33,519 nt of DNA from NCBI GenBank assembly GCA_002320595.1, contig DCKB01000056.1:1-33519 (forward strand). The letters run 5' to 3'. Positions 15,423 to 23,033 of the stretch are shown in pieces; position 1 is the stretch's first letter; every line of letters starts with the position of its first letter. Position numbers and translations under genes: made by a program. This stretch comes from Christensenella sp. UBA1685 (GTDB lineage: Bacteria > Bacillota > Clostridia > Christensenellales > CAG-138). The notes under the pieces are model-generated. The model ran no database searches and was not told the origin of the DNA. It was given only the letters and a program-made list of their open reading frames with translations.

Positions 15423-15451
15423 ATTGTATCATTCCATCCATGGACTGTAAA
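15423..15451 (-). promoter_or_regulatory. Promoter of the sirtuin-CDF unit
   Basis: Minus strand: TTTACA (15446-15451) and TACAAT (15423-15428) at 17-base spacing, with TG one base before the -10 box (extended -10). It is 32 bases before the GTG start. Confidence 0.7.
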
Positions 15452-15476
15452 CCGCAAGAAAAGTTGATAACAGGTA

Positions 15477-15505
15477 TTTACTTTACCAGGGATTTTCGGT
15501 AAAAT
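15477..15505 (+). promoter_or_regulatory. Candidate promoter of the aminotransferase gene
   Basis: TTTACT (15477-15482) and TAAAAT (15500-15505) at 17-base spacing, about 94 bases before the ATG. An A+T-rich tract at 15560-15575 nearer the gene could hold an alternative start site. Divergent from the sirtuin promoter. Confidence 0.4.
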
Positions 15506-15598
15506 AAGGCTTGTGAAAGTAATCTTGCATAGATGAAGGAAAAATTGCATTTTCCTCGCATATTATATTATTTATGGTCAGGAGGATGAATCACCATT

Positions 15599-16867
15599 AT
15601 GAAGCTTAAGGAAATGCCGCGCGAAGCGCTGCAACAGTTCTACGTGGAAGCAAAAGCAGAATACGATGCATGCAAGGCCAAAGGCCTGAAGCTCGACATG
15701 TCCCGCGGGAAGCCGGAAAAGCAGCAGCTTGACCTTTCAAACGCCCTGTTCTCCCTTCCCGCACCGGATTCTTACGTAAGCGGAGGAATCGATGCGCGCA
15801 ACTATGGCACGATGGACGGCCTGCCCGCCTGCCGCGCGCTTTTTGCGGAACTCCTCGGCGTGAAGCCTGAGGAGGTTTTCGCAGCCGGCAGTTCCAGCCT
15901 GACCCTGATGTACGGCCTTATTTCCAAGGCGTTTACGCATGGCCTTCTGCATTCCACCGCGCCCTGGAGCAAACTCGGCAAAGTGAAGTTCCTTTGCCCC
16001 GTTCCGGGCTATGACAGGCATTTTACAATCTGCCAATCCTTTGGCGTGGAGATGCTCAACGTGCCGATGACAGCCGACGGCCCGGATATGGACCTTGTCG
16101 AAGAATATGTGAAGGATCCCGCTGTGAAGGGCATCTGGTGCGTCCCCAAATACTCCAATCCGGAGGGCATCATTTACAGCGATGAAACCATTGCGCGGCT
16201 GGCTTCTCTTAAACCTGCGGCGGAAGACTTTGTCATCATGTGGGATAACGCCTACTGCGTGCATGAGTTCAGCGGTGAGTTTGTTCCCTTTAAAGAAATC
16301 TTAACTGAGTGCCGCAATGCAGGCAATCCGGACATGGTGTTTGAGTTTGCTTCCACCTCCAAGATTACCCTTCCGGGTGCGGGCGTTGCCTGCTTTGCAT
16401 GCAGCGAGGCCAACATGGCTTACATGAAGAAGCTGCTCAACGCGGAATGCATCAGCTTTGACAAGGTGAACCAGCTTCGTCATGTGCAGTTTTTGAAGGA
16501 TCGCGCCGGCGTTCTTGCGCACATGAAAAAGCATGCGGCATTTATGAAGCCGAAGTTCGACACCGTGATTGAGTTTCTGGATCGCGAGATCGAGCCGCTC
16601 GGCTTTGCTTCCTACCATCGTCCCACCGGCGGTTACTTCGTAAGCCTCAATACCATGGAAGGCTGCGCAAAGCGCACGCATCAGCTCATGAAAGAGGCTG
16701 GCGTTATCATGACCGGCGCAGGCGCAACCTACCCCTACGGCAAGGATCCGCAGGATGCGAACCTGCGCATCGCCCCAAGCTACCCGCCCATTGCAGAGCT
16801 GCGCGAGGCAATGCATGTGCTTTGCGTTTGCCTGAAGCTTGCCGCTGCGGAAAAGCTGCTTGGCTGA
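15599..16867 (+). CDS. PLP-dependent aminotransferase, aspartate-type (MocR-like fold-type I group)
   Basis: A fold-type I aminotransferase of 422 residues close to the bacterial aspartate aminotransferase group with a long N terminus (PF12897-like). Visible are the substrate-side LDMSRGKPEKQQLDLS (32-47), RNYGTMDGLPACRALFAELLG, AAGSSSLTLMYGLIS that holds the phosphate, KYSNPEG (184-190), the pyridine-nitrogen Asp216 in MWDNAY, the PLP-binding Lys255 in STSKITLPGAG, and LRIAPSYPP with the carboxylate Arg. It likely interconverts aspartate and oxaloacetate with 2-oxoglutarate as partner. The ATG at 15599 follows CAGGAGGATG. It stands alone between its own promoter and a strong terminator. Specificity is inferred from family resemblance. 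Confidence 0.9.
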   Translation: MKLKEMPREALQQFYVEAKAEYDACKAKGLKLDMSRGKPEKQQLDLSNALFSLPAPDSYVSGGIDARNYGTMDGLPACRALFAELLGVKPEEVFAAGSSSLTLMYGLISKAFTHGLLHSTAPWSKLGKVKFLCPVPGYDRHFTICQSFGVEMLNVPMTADGPDMDLVEEYVKDPAVKGIWCVPKYSNPEGIIYSDETIARLASLKPAAEDFVIMWDNAYCVHEFSGEFVPFKEILTECRNAGNPDMVFEFASTSKITLPGAGVACFACSEANMAYMKKLLNAECISFDKVNQLRHVQFLKDRAGVLAHMKKHAAFMKPKFDTVIEFLDREIEPLGFASYHRPTGGYFVSLNTMEGCAKRTHQLMKEAGVIMTGAGATYPYGKDPQDANLRIAPSYPPIAELREAMHVLCVCLKLAAAEKLLG

Positions 16868-16884
16868 TTCTTTCCAATTTGTCT

Positions 16885-16922
16885 CGGGCGGATGCGCTTT
16901 GCAGCCGTCCGTTTTTGTTTTA
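16885..16922 (+). terminator. Rho-independent terminator after the aminotransferase gene
   Basis: An 11-bp stem (16885-16895 with 16901-16911, one mismatch and one G-T pair), 5-base loop, followed by a T-rich tail (TTTTTGTTTT). Confidence 0.85.
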
Positions 16923-16983
16923 AATGAAAATCCCGTTTCATAATTCGTACATGTTTCTACACAACTTTGGCGCAATCAGGATA

Positions 16984-17011
16984 TTGAAACGACAAAATTG
17001 CATTCTATAAT
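16984..17011 (+). promoter_or_regulatory. Probable promoter of htrA
   Basis: TTGAAA (16984-16989) and a perfect TATAAT (17006-17011) at 16-base spacing, 50 bases before the start. No CtsR- or CIRCE-like repeat is seen near it. Confidence 0.65.
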
Positions 17012-17061
17012 AAGAGCCAACAGAAGCGTTCAGGATGCTGAACAGGAAGGAGCAAAAACAT

Positions 17062-18465
17062 ATGGAAAACAACAATTGGAACTGGTACGAAAATGCCACC
17101 CCCAATGTAGGCAATAATACACAGCAGCCGGCGGGCAACAACTTCAGCGGCAATTACGGTGAAAGCGGCAATCAAGGCAGCAGGGGCAAAAAAGAGCGTA
17201 AGCATGTTGCTACATGGACCCAGCTCATCATTTGCATGCTGGTGATGGCGCTCATTGGCGGTGGAGTTGGCGCCGGGGCCGTTTACTTTGCAACCCGCGG
17301 CCAAAATAACCAACAGGCGCTGAACAATGCCGGAAGCACCGTCGTGACTCCTCCGGATGCAACCGGCGGTCCTGCGGAAAACAGTGCGGGCACGGGAAGC
17401 GGCAATGGCCCGTCTGCAAGTCCATCATCCGGCATCAACATGAGTTCCGGTTCAAGCACAACCAGCACCGGTGACACCGGCTCCATCATCCGCACATGCA
17501 TGAGCAGCGTGGTTGGCATCGACATTGAACAGGAAGTTTCAAATGGATATGCCATGTTTGGCTATGGTCAATCGGAAAGCGGCGCAACCTCCGAAACAGT
17601 GGGCTCCGGCTCCGGCGTAATCGTTACCTCCGATGGCTACATTGTAACGAATAATCACGTTGTGGAAGGCGCGGACGCCATAAAAGTGCACTTGGAGGAC
17701 GGCACGGAATATCCTGCAACCCTCATCGGCACGGACAGCTACACCGACCTTGCCGTCATCAAGATTGATGCGGCCGACCTTCCCGCCGCCACGCTTGGCA
17801 ACTCCGGCGATATGCTGGTTTGCGACATGGTATATGCCATCGGCAACCCTCTCGGCGTGCTTGCCAGCAGCGTTTCCGAGGGCATCATCAGCGGCCTTGA
17901 CCGTGTGATCAAAATCGAAGGGCAGGAAATGACTTTGATGCAGACCACAGCAGCCGTGAACCCCGGCAATTCCGGTGGAGGCCTGTTCAACAGCAAGGGT
18001 GAATTAATTGGCATCGTTAACGCGAAAAGCAGAGGCACGGATGTGGAAGGTTTGGGCTTTGCAATCCCAATTGATTCTGCAAAGCAAATCATTATGGATT
18101 TGATCGACCTTGGCTATGTATCCGGCAGGCCATACCTCGGCATCAGCATGCAGAACATCAGCATCCGCACCACCAGCAACAGCGGCAACAACGGCAGCTT
18201 CTTCCCCTTTGGCTCATATGGTTCTTATGGCTATGTGAACCGGGTTCAGGTGGTGGGCATTGAGGAAGGCAGTGCTGCCGAACAGGCCGGCATGCAGGTG
18301 AACGACATTATCATATCTTTGGGCAGCACGGAAATAAACGGTTCTTCCGACCTCAGCACACTGCTTTATGAATACAAGGTCGGCGATACGGTCACAATAA
18401 CAGTGCAGCGCGGAACCGAACTGCTCGACCTCTCTGTGACGCTCGGCGAGCGCACAAAGGCCTGA
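17062..18465 (+). CDS. htrA: HtrA/DegP-family serine protease, membrane-anchored
   Basis: Surface quality-control protease of 467 residues. A cytoplasmic Asn/Gly-rich tail (1-50) leads into one membrane helix (about 53-76, WTQLIICMLVMALIGGGVGA), then a Ser/Gly/Thr-rich linker (80-140), the trypsin-like domain with His199 (TNNHVVEG), Asp229 (SYTDLAVIKI) and Ser304 (VNPGNSGGGLFN), and one PDZ domain (~355-460). The catalytic triad is complete. This anchor-protease-PDZ order is standard for Gram-positive HtrA. I start at ATG 17062, with GAAGGAG nine bases upstream; the frame opens earlier at 17035 but without a site. No two-component system is adjacent. It is followed by two inverted repeats. 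Confidence 0.95.
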   Translation: MENNNWNWYENATPNVGNNTQQPAGNNFSGNYGESGNQGSRGKKERKHVATWTQLIICMLVMALIGGGVGAGAVYFATRGQNNQQALNNAGSTVVTPPDATGGPAENSAGTGSGNGPSASPSSGINMSSGSSTTSTGDTGSIIRTCMSSVVGIDIEQEVSNGYAMFGYGQSESGATSETVGSGSGVIVTSDGYIVTNNHVVEGADAIKVHLEDGTEYPATLIGTDSYTDLAVIKIDAADLPAATLGNSGDMLVCDMVYAIGNPLGVLASSVSEGIISGLDRVIKIEGQEMTLMQTTAAVNPGNSGGGLFNSKGELIGIVNAKSRGTDVEGLGFAIPIDSAKQIIMDLIDLGYVSGRPYLGISMQNISIRTTSNSGNNGSFFPFGSYGSYGYVNRVQVVGIEEGSAAEQAGMQVNDIIISLGSTEINGSSDLSTLLYEYKVGDTVTITVQRGTELLDLSVTLGERTKA

Positions 18466-18477
18466 CCTTCCATTAAG

Positions 18478-18512
18478 GTCATCCCGTGAGGAGCCCCCAC
18501 TCCTCCGATGAC
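18478..18512 (+). other. Bulged hairpin just after htrA
   Basis: GTCATC and GAGGAG pair with CTCCTC and GATGAC around a short C-rich loop, with unequal internal bulges. No T-run follows. It may protect the htrA mRNA 3' end. Confidence 0.35.
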
Positions 18513-18550
18513 ATACCCCCATCCATCATGGTGCTGCGAAATCCCCAACG

Positions 18551-18596
18551 CAGCATCGTAAAAGGAGCGGCAATTGCCGCTCCTTTTACGATGCTG
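18551..18596. terminator. 46-bp perfect palindrome, bidirectional terminator
   Basis: The sequence from 18551 to 18596 equals its own reverse complement at all 46 positions, centred between 18573 and 18574. The inner part is a GGAGCGGC/GCCGCTCC stem flanked by AAAA on one side and TTTT on the other, so on either strand it reads as stem plus U-run. It lies between convergent htrA and the amidohydrolase gene, where a two-way terminator is expected. Confidence 0.8.
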
Positions 18597-18636
18597 TCCA
18601 TCTGAAAACTTTGCTTTACACTTTCTGCATCCGGTG

Positions 18637-20241
18637 TTACCGGGAAAAAACCGTCTCTCCACCGATCACCGTCATGTCTACGGCAGCATCATCCAAATGC
18701 CTGAATTTGCCATCAGAATCGGGAGCGATTCCCGCGAGAACGACAAAGTCCGCATATTTGGAAGGCTCTATGGACCCCATATGCGCCTCCTCAAAAGCAC
18801 CGTAAGCGTTGTTAATGGTATAACACCTGACTGCTTCGTCGAAGCCGATCCCCTCCGCTTCATTCAACCGTTTGCAGGAATTCTTGATTTCTCTGGTCAT
18901 TGCAGTGCGGATTCCAAGCAGCGGGTTTGGGTCATCCACGGGATAATCTGTGCCAAAGCCAACAGTTATCCCCTGATCCAGCAGCGTGCGTATGGGTTGA
19001 ATGTGCATGGCACGTTCCTCTCCAAGGTTGCTGAAATAGGTATTTCCAAATTCCCGGATAAAAATCGGCTGTGTCATAATGAGGATACGGTTGTCGCGTA
19101 TCGTCTCGATGAGGGCTTCATCCATAAGTTCTCCGTGTTCAATACGCAGTCGATCCTCTTCCCTCCGTTCACAGGCGCCGTAGAGCCCGGCCACATAACC
19201 CGTAGAGCGATCCCCGATGGCATGCACGGCAACCTGATGGCCTGCATCGGCAAGCGGCTTTATATAGGTGTCCAGACGTTCCTTCAGCAGCAGGCCGGTG
19301 TTCTCCGGCGCCCCCACATAGGAACGGTTCACCGCAGCGGTCATCCCGCCCAAGCTTCCGTCTGCAAAGAGCTTCACCGCACCGATTGTGAACCTTGCAT
19401 CCTCACGGTGCCGTTCCTTACAGCAACGCAGATAGTCCGCAAATGAACCCGGAGACTCTTTTTCTTCTGGGCGCACCATGAGATTGGTTCTGATTTTCAA
19501 CAGTCCCCTGTCGTTCATCTTCTCATAAAGGGCCACATAGTCTCGCGGCGGCATCATGTCCGTCCCGGCATCGTGTATCGCGGTAATGCCGTTGCGCAAG
19601 AGGAGCTCCTGCTCTTGCGCAAGCAAGGCAAGCACCACTTCTTCGTCCGCCGGCGGCATGCTGTCCAGAACATATTGCTGGGCCCCCTCGGTAGCAATCC
19701 CCGTATAGACGCCGCTCTCGTCTTTTTCAAAAGCACCGCCGCTGATGCGCTCCATTTTATCCCTGTCCAGCTGTTCCATAGCTTTCGTGTTGATGACAGA
19801 CATATGGCCGCACACCCGGATGATGGTTACAGGGACATCAGGGAAAAAACGGTCTATATCTTTTCGCGTCACCATTCGGCTCGCACGGATGTTTTCCTCC
19901 GAAAAGCCGAATACGCTGATCCAAGGATCCTGTGATCCTTCCTTTTTCTGCCGGATATAGGCGAGCATATCATCCACAGTGTCAAATTTCATGGCGCTTA
20001 TGTCCAATTTGAGCCGGTTCAATGCCGCTGTCAGCATATGGATATGCGAATCGATGAATCCCGGCAACATCAGCCGCCCGTGTAAGTTCACAGGCTCCGC
20101 ACCTTCGGCAATGTGCTTCTCGATTTCTGCAGCGCTCCCCACTGCAGCGACTTTATCCCCTTCCGTCAGCACGTATGCCGCGGTCGGCTCAGCCTTGTTC
20201 ATTGTCAGGATAATGCCGTTATAAAAAATTCTGCGTTTCAC
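18637..20241 (-). CDS. Amidohydrolase family protein (YtcJ-like)
   Basis: Metal-dependent hydrolase of the amidohydrolase superfamily, 534 residues, YtcJ/amidohydrolase-3 type. The N-terminal beta-sandwich is followed by the metal motif GFIDSHIHML (His66, His68), then HDAGTD, QVAVHAIGDRS, LRIEHGE and the terminal metal Asp in GTDYPVDDPNPLLG. All expected ligands are visible. Substrates in this family are varied (N-acyl amino acids, formamides and others) and cannot be told from the sequence. The start is GTG at 20241 with AAAGGAGGACGG upstream. It starts 19 bases after the truncated pepD stop and would have been its operon partner; with the pepD 5' end gone, the original promoter may be lost too. 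Its G+C (about 50 % in a counted line) is below that of neighbours such as htrA. Confidence 0.9.
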   Translation of the reverse strand: MKRRIFYNGIILTMNKAEPTAAYVLTEGDKVAAVGSAAEIEKHIAEGAEPVNLHGRLMLPGFIDSHIHMLTAALNRLKLDISAMKFDTVDDMLAYIRQKKEGSQDPWISVFGFSEENIRASRMVTRKDIDRFFPDVPVTIIRVCGHMSVINTKAMEQLDRDKMERISGGAFEKDESGVYTGIATEGAQQYVLDSMPPADEEVVLALLAQEQELLLRNGITAIHDAGTDMMPPRDYVALYEKMNDRGLLKIRTNLMVRPEEKESPGSFADYLRCCKERHREDARFTIGAVKLFADGSLGGMTAAVNRSYVGAPENTGLLLKERLDTYIKPLADAGHQVAVHAIGDRSTGYVAGLYGACERREEDRLRIEHGELMDEALIETIRDNRILIMTQPIFIREFGNTYFSNLGEERAMHIQPIRTLLDQGITVGFGTDYPVDDPNPLLGIRTAMTREIKNSCKRLNEAEGIGFDEAVRCYTINNAYGAFEEAHMGSIEPSKYADFVVLAGIAPDSDGKFRHLDDAAVDMTVIGGETVFSR

Positions 20242-20260
20242 GCTCCGTCCTCCTTTTTGT

Positions 20261-20980
20261 TTACAGCTGGCTGATGATACCCTTTACAAACTCCCACACG
20301 ACCCCTACGGATTGGATTCCCATGTACTCCCGAGGCGTATGCTCCTCATAAATGATAGGACCCATGGAAATGATATCCATGTGAGGAAGCTGTTCTTTAA
20401 ACATACCGCACTCGGTGCTGGCATGGGTGACCTTGAAGCGCGGCGCGCTGCCAAATCGTTCGTTGTACTCCTTGTCGACCAAACGCCTCAATCTGGAATC
20501 CCTGTCATAATCCCAACCCGGCAGGCGATCCCGGAAGGTAAGGGCGCAGCCAGTAAGCTCCGCCACAGCACGATATTTTCCACACATCTGGTCAATGAGC
20601 GAGCCCTTGCAGCTTCTCACTGAAATATAACATACTACCGCATCGCCTTCAAGCTCAACATTGCCGATGTTGCAGGAACATTCAGGCGTATCCGGGAGGG
20701 CTCGCTGCATGGATTGCACACCGTTTGGCAGCAAGGCGAGAATTTTGGTGGTGCGTTCCACGCTCTCATAAGAAAGGCAGCTTTGTGCACCTGCGTTCTC
20801 CTCTGTTACGCTGACTTTCACACCTTCATCCACATCGCTCAGTTCATCCTTGAGCTTTGTCTCCCAGTCCTTCGCTTGCTGCCGGAGCGCTTCGGGAGAT
20901 TTCGGGTAAAGAACAACAAAGCACTCGGCCGGGATGCCGTTTTTGTTTTCCTGAGAATGGTCTACACTGCCAAAAGTCAC
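20261..20980 (-). pseudogene. pepD: Truncated PepD-type aminoacyl-histidine dipeptidase, C-terminal half only
   Basis: From about 20,977 down to the stop at 20261 the minus-strand frame encodes the C-terminal ~240 residues of an M20C dipeptidase (PepD is about 485): NGIPAECFVVLYPKSPE, LLALLPNGVQSM-type core (ALLPNGVQSMQRALPD), PGWDYDRDSRLRRLV, the metal His in KVTHASTECGMFKEQLP, and DIISMGPIIYEEHTP. The N-terminal half with the other metal ligands and catalytic Glu is missing. The frame stays open upstream to 21202, but those residues are the antisense of the alanine racemase fragment and show no PepD similarity. No internal stop is present, so loss is recent or the C-terminal part is kept for some reason. 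Not expected to be an active peptidase. Confidence 0.85.
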
Positions 20981-20984
20981 CCGA

Positions 20985-21236
20985 GATACGGAGCACAATG
21001 CTGATGTACTTGTCCATGGGAAACGCGCTCGCCTTTTGGATTTAAACGTGGATGTAGCTTTCGCCGACGTGACGGATATTCCGGATGTAAAAATTGGGGA
21101 TACCGCCGTGCTGATCGGTAAAGACGGTGACGATGAGATCACTTCCATGGAGCTGGGGGAGCGCGGCGGTACTTCGAACGGGCATGTGTGCTGCTCCATC
21201 ACCTCCCGCCCGCTGCGCCGCTACGTTACCGACTGA
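20985..21236 (+). pseudogene. alr: Truncated alanine racemase, C-terminal remnant
   Basis: Plus-strand codons from about 20,985 read NADVLVHGKRARLL, then a degenerate stretch, then FADVTDIPDVKIGDTAVLIG, DEITSMELGERGGT and ITSRPLRRYVTD before TGA at 21234. This is the C-terminal beta-domain end of alanine racemase (family pattern VxGKRAxxxGxxCMDQ...VDVTDIPDVKVGD...EITAxELAE...ISxRVPRVY). The CMDQ segment that forms part of the active site is altered and one residue shorter. The PLP barrel is wholly absent, so this is a dead fragment of roughly 80 of 380 residues. It points away from the pepD fragment, and the two broken 5' ends meet near 20,980. A VanT-type serine racemase origin is also possible. 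Confidence 0.75.
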
Positions 21237-21265
21237 TGGGTTTCGTCTAAAGCGTGCAAAAACTG

Positions 21266-21294
21266 TTGACAAAATCGTATTCAGGGGTTATATC
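21266..21294 (+). promoter_or_regulatory. Promoter and possible operator before the YczE-type gene
   Basis: A perfect TTGACA (21266-21271) with TATATC (21289-21294) at 17-base spacing. The -35 lies within GTTGACAA (21265-21272), whose inverted copy TTGTCAAC sits at 21302-21309, so the pair flanks the -10 box and could be a regulator site. The 14-base ACTGTTGACAAAAT (21262-21275) recurs before the gntR gene. Confidence 0.5.
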
Positions 21295-21330
21295 ATTCTT
21301 GTTGTCAACTGTGTGTTCAATTATTCGGCA

Positions 21331-21361
21331 CACCTTCCGCCGCCAATGGCGGCGGAAGGTG
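21331..21361 (+). other. Strong leader hairpin before the YczE-type gene
   Basis: A perfect 14-bp stem with AAT loop, 24 bases upstream of the ATG. A weak TTTT follows five bases later. It could be the old terminator of the alanine racemase gene, an attenuator, or both. Confidence 0.5.
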
Positions 21362-21385
21362 CTGCGTTTTAAGGTTGGTTATGTT

Positions 21386-22066
21386 ATGAGTCTGTTGCGC
21401 CGCTACTCCGCAAAGCTCTGCCGCATCACGTTGGGCTTTGCGGCGATGGCCTTAGGGATGGCCATCGCCAAGCAATCCTATTGCCTCTCCCCTTGGAATA
21501 TCCTTAATGATGGAATCTCCCATACGTTTTCGATCACAATAGGCCAAGCAAACATTATCGTGGGCCTGGTGATTCTGGCTCTTGATCTGCTGCTGCGTGA
21601 GACCTTCGGTTTTGGAATGCTTTTGAACATTCTGCTTCTAGGCACATTTACCGACATTTTCCTGTGGCTCAATCGTGTATTCCCCATTATGCCCAAAATC
21701 CAGTCTGTCCCGCTGCAGATGGTTTTCTGCCTGCTGTCCCTGATCTTAAACGGTTTTGGCATGTATCTTTATATGTCCGCCAGGATGGGCGCCGGGCCGC
21801 GGGACACCCTTCTCGTGTTTCTTACCAAGCATGTCCCTCTTCCGATCGGAATCTGCAAGCTGGCCGTAGAGGCTGTCGTTTGCTTCACAGGTTGGCTTAT
21901 CGGCGGTGAGGTTGGAATCGGTTCTTTCCTTTATGTGCTCTTGGGCGGCCCGATTCTCCAGTTTTTCTTACATCTGTTTCATTTTGATGTGAAGGCTGCC
22001 AAAAGCGAATCCATTTTGGATACTTGGCAGATCCTATGCCGGCGGAAGCAACCCGAAGCCGGATAA
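21386..22066 (+). CDS. YczE/YyaS/YitT-like integral membrane protein
   Basis: 226 residues, very hydrophobic, with five or so membrane segments and the pattern of the YczE family (COG2364): opening RITLGFAAMALGMAIAKQ, LSPWNILNDGISHTFSITIGQANI, GTFTDIFLWLNRVFP, MSARMGAGPRDTLLVFLTKH, GEVGIGSFLYVLLGGPILQFFL. The biochemical role of this family is not established; several members lie beside GntR- or MocR-type regulators, as here. I choose ATG 21386 because upstream codons read through the leader hairpin; the ribosome site is weak (AAGG about 12 bases away). Base composition is low for the window (42 % G+C in one counted line). Confidence 0.82.
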   Translation: MSLLRRYSAKLCRITLGFAAMALGMAIAKQSYCLSPWNILNDGISHTFSITIGQANIIVGLVILALDLLLRETFGFGMLLNILLLGTFTDIFLWLNRVFPIMPKIQSVPLQMVFCLLSLILNGFGMYLYMSARMGAGPRDTLLVFLTKHVPLPIGICKLAVEAVVCFTGWLIGGEVGIGSFLYVLLGGPILQFFLHLFHFDVKAAKSESILDTWQILCRRKQPEAG

Positions 22067-22099
22067 AACGGCGGGTTCCTATATTTCACTCGTACACTG

Positions 22100-22127
22100 T
22101 TGACAAAATACCTTTTTTTGTTAAAAT
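22100..22127 (+). promoter_or_regulatory. Promoter of the gntR gene
   Basis: A perfect TTGACA (22100-22105) and TAAAAT (22122-22127) at 16-base spacing, with a long leader of about 110 bases to the ATG. The -35 lies in the same 14-base ACTGTTGACAAAAT (22096-22109) found at 21262. Confidence 0.6.
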
Positions 22128-22136
22128 GAAACAAGA

Positions 22137-22148
22137 AGAAACGTTTCT
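22137..22148 (+). promoter_or_regulatory. Candidate operator, 12-bp palindrome
   Basis: AGAAACGTTTCT is a perfect palindrome nine bases past the -10 box, at or just after the expected transcription start. Its place suits autorepression by the GntR protein encoded downstream. Confidence 0.35.
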
Positions 22149-22241
22149 CGGTGCAGCGTATCTCCATAGCAGCAAGCGGTGGGATGCAACCGAATATACG
22201 TTAAATCTATTGTTTTTAATGGAGTAGGATGGTAGCGATTC

Positions 22242-22904
22242 ATGTATCAAATTCAAAATTTGGGAAGCAAACCGTCATTAAAGCAACTTGTTTATGATAA
22301 CCTGCGGGATCAGATCATTCAGGGAAAGCTTGAGCCCGGCATGAAGTTGACAGAGGACGATCTTGCGCAATCTATGAACATCAGCCGCGCACCCATTCGC
22401 GAGGCTCTCAACATGTTGGAGCGCGATGGCTTTGCAAAAATCATTCCTCGAAAAGGGGCCGTTGTAGCAGGCATCAGCCGCAAGGATGCTGCGGACATTT
22501 GGAGTTGCAGGATCGCTTTGGAGCCCGTTGCCGCCCGGGAAGCTCTGCCCCACATTCCACGGGAAGAGTTGGAGGCTGCGCTGGAGCATGCTGTGGAGAT
22601 TGAAAGCACCCCCTACAGCTTTGAAAAATATGTTGCTTCCGATCTCGAAGTTCACGGGCTTTATTACACGCATTTGGACAATGAGTATATGAAATCCATT
22701 CTGAACAATCTTAAGGCTCATTCCGTCCGGGTGCGTTGGCTGCGGGAAGTGAAGGCAAGTGACCGCACGCTTTCGCTGACCTCAATCAGCGAACACAAGC
22801 GGATCATCGCAGCGCTGCTGAGCGGCGATGGCGATCTCGTATCCGAATCTGTTAAAACGCACCTCATCCACAGTGCTGAGAGGCTCCTCGACATTTTGGA
22901 CTGA
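22242..22904 (+). CDS. GntR-family transcriptional regulator with FCD domain
   Basis: Ligand-responsive DNA-binding protein of 220 residues. The N-terminal winged helix (about 12-78) reads LKQLVYDNLRDQIIQGKLEPG then LTEDDLAQSMNISRAPIREA and GFAKIIPRKGAVVA. The C-terminal part (about 85-218) is an all-helical FCD domain with its usual metal ligands in VASDLEVHGLYY, SEHKRIIAALL and VKTHLIHSAERLL, pointing to a metal-held small carboxylic acid as effector. The start ATG 22242 follows AGGATGG. It closes the block of amidohydrolase, dipeptidase, racemase and YczE genes and is the likely regulator of that block; the shared promoter motif supports this. Effector unknown, though an amino-acid derivative would fit the neighbours. 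Confidence 0.93.
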   Translation: MYQIQNLGSKPSLKQLVYDNLRDQIIQGKLEPGMKLTEDDLAQSMNISRAPIREALNMLERDGFAKIIPRKGAVVAGISRKDAADIWSCRIALEPVAAREALPHIPREELEAALEHAVEIESTPYSFEKYVASDLEVHGLYYTHLDNEYMKSILNNLKAHSVRVRWLREVKASDRTLSLTSISEHKRIIAALLSGDGDLVSESVKTHLIHSAERLLDILD

Positions 22905-22986
22905 TCTGCTTTCTTGGATGCTTTCCAGGCATAGAAAGCGTCTGTACTCATATAGCTCGAATCCGCCTTGTTTTTTGCAAAAATAA

Positions 22987-23009
22987 AAAGCTCCTTTGTA
23001 AGGAGCTTT
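22987..23009. terminator. Terminator between gntR and coaBC
   Basis: A perfect 10-bp stem with TGT loop between convergent genes. On the minus strand it is followed by TTTTTATTTTT-like tract, so it mainly ends the coaBC operon; on the plus strand the tail is short. Confidence 0.8.
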
Positions 23010-23033
23010 AAAACTATACTTCAACAGACGCGC

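Noticed and set aside
21042..21272. Minus-strand frame as the missing N-terminal half of pepD
   Set aside because: It is antisense to the alanine racemase remnant and has no PepD metal motifs, so a simple frameshift does not explain the truncation.
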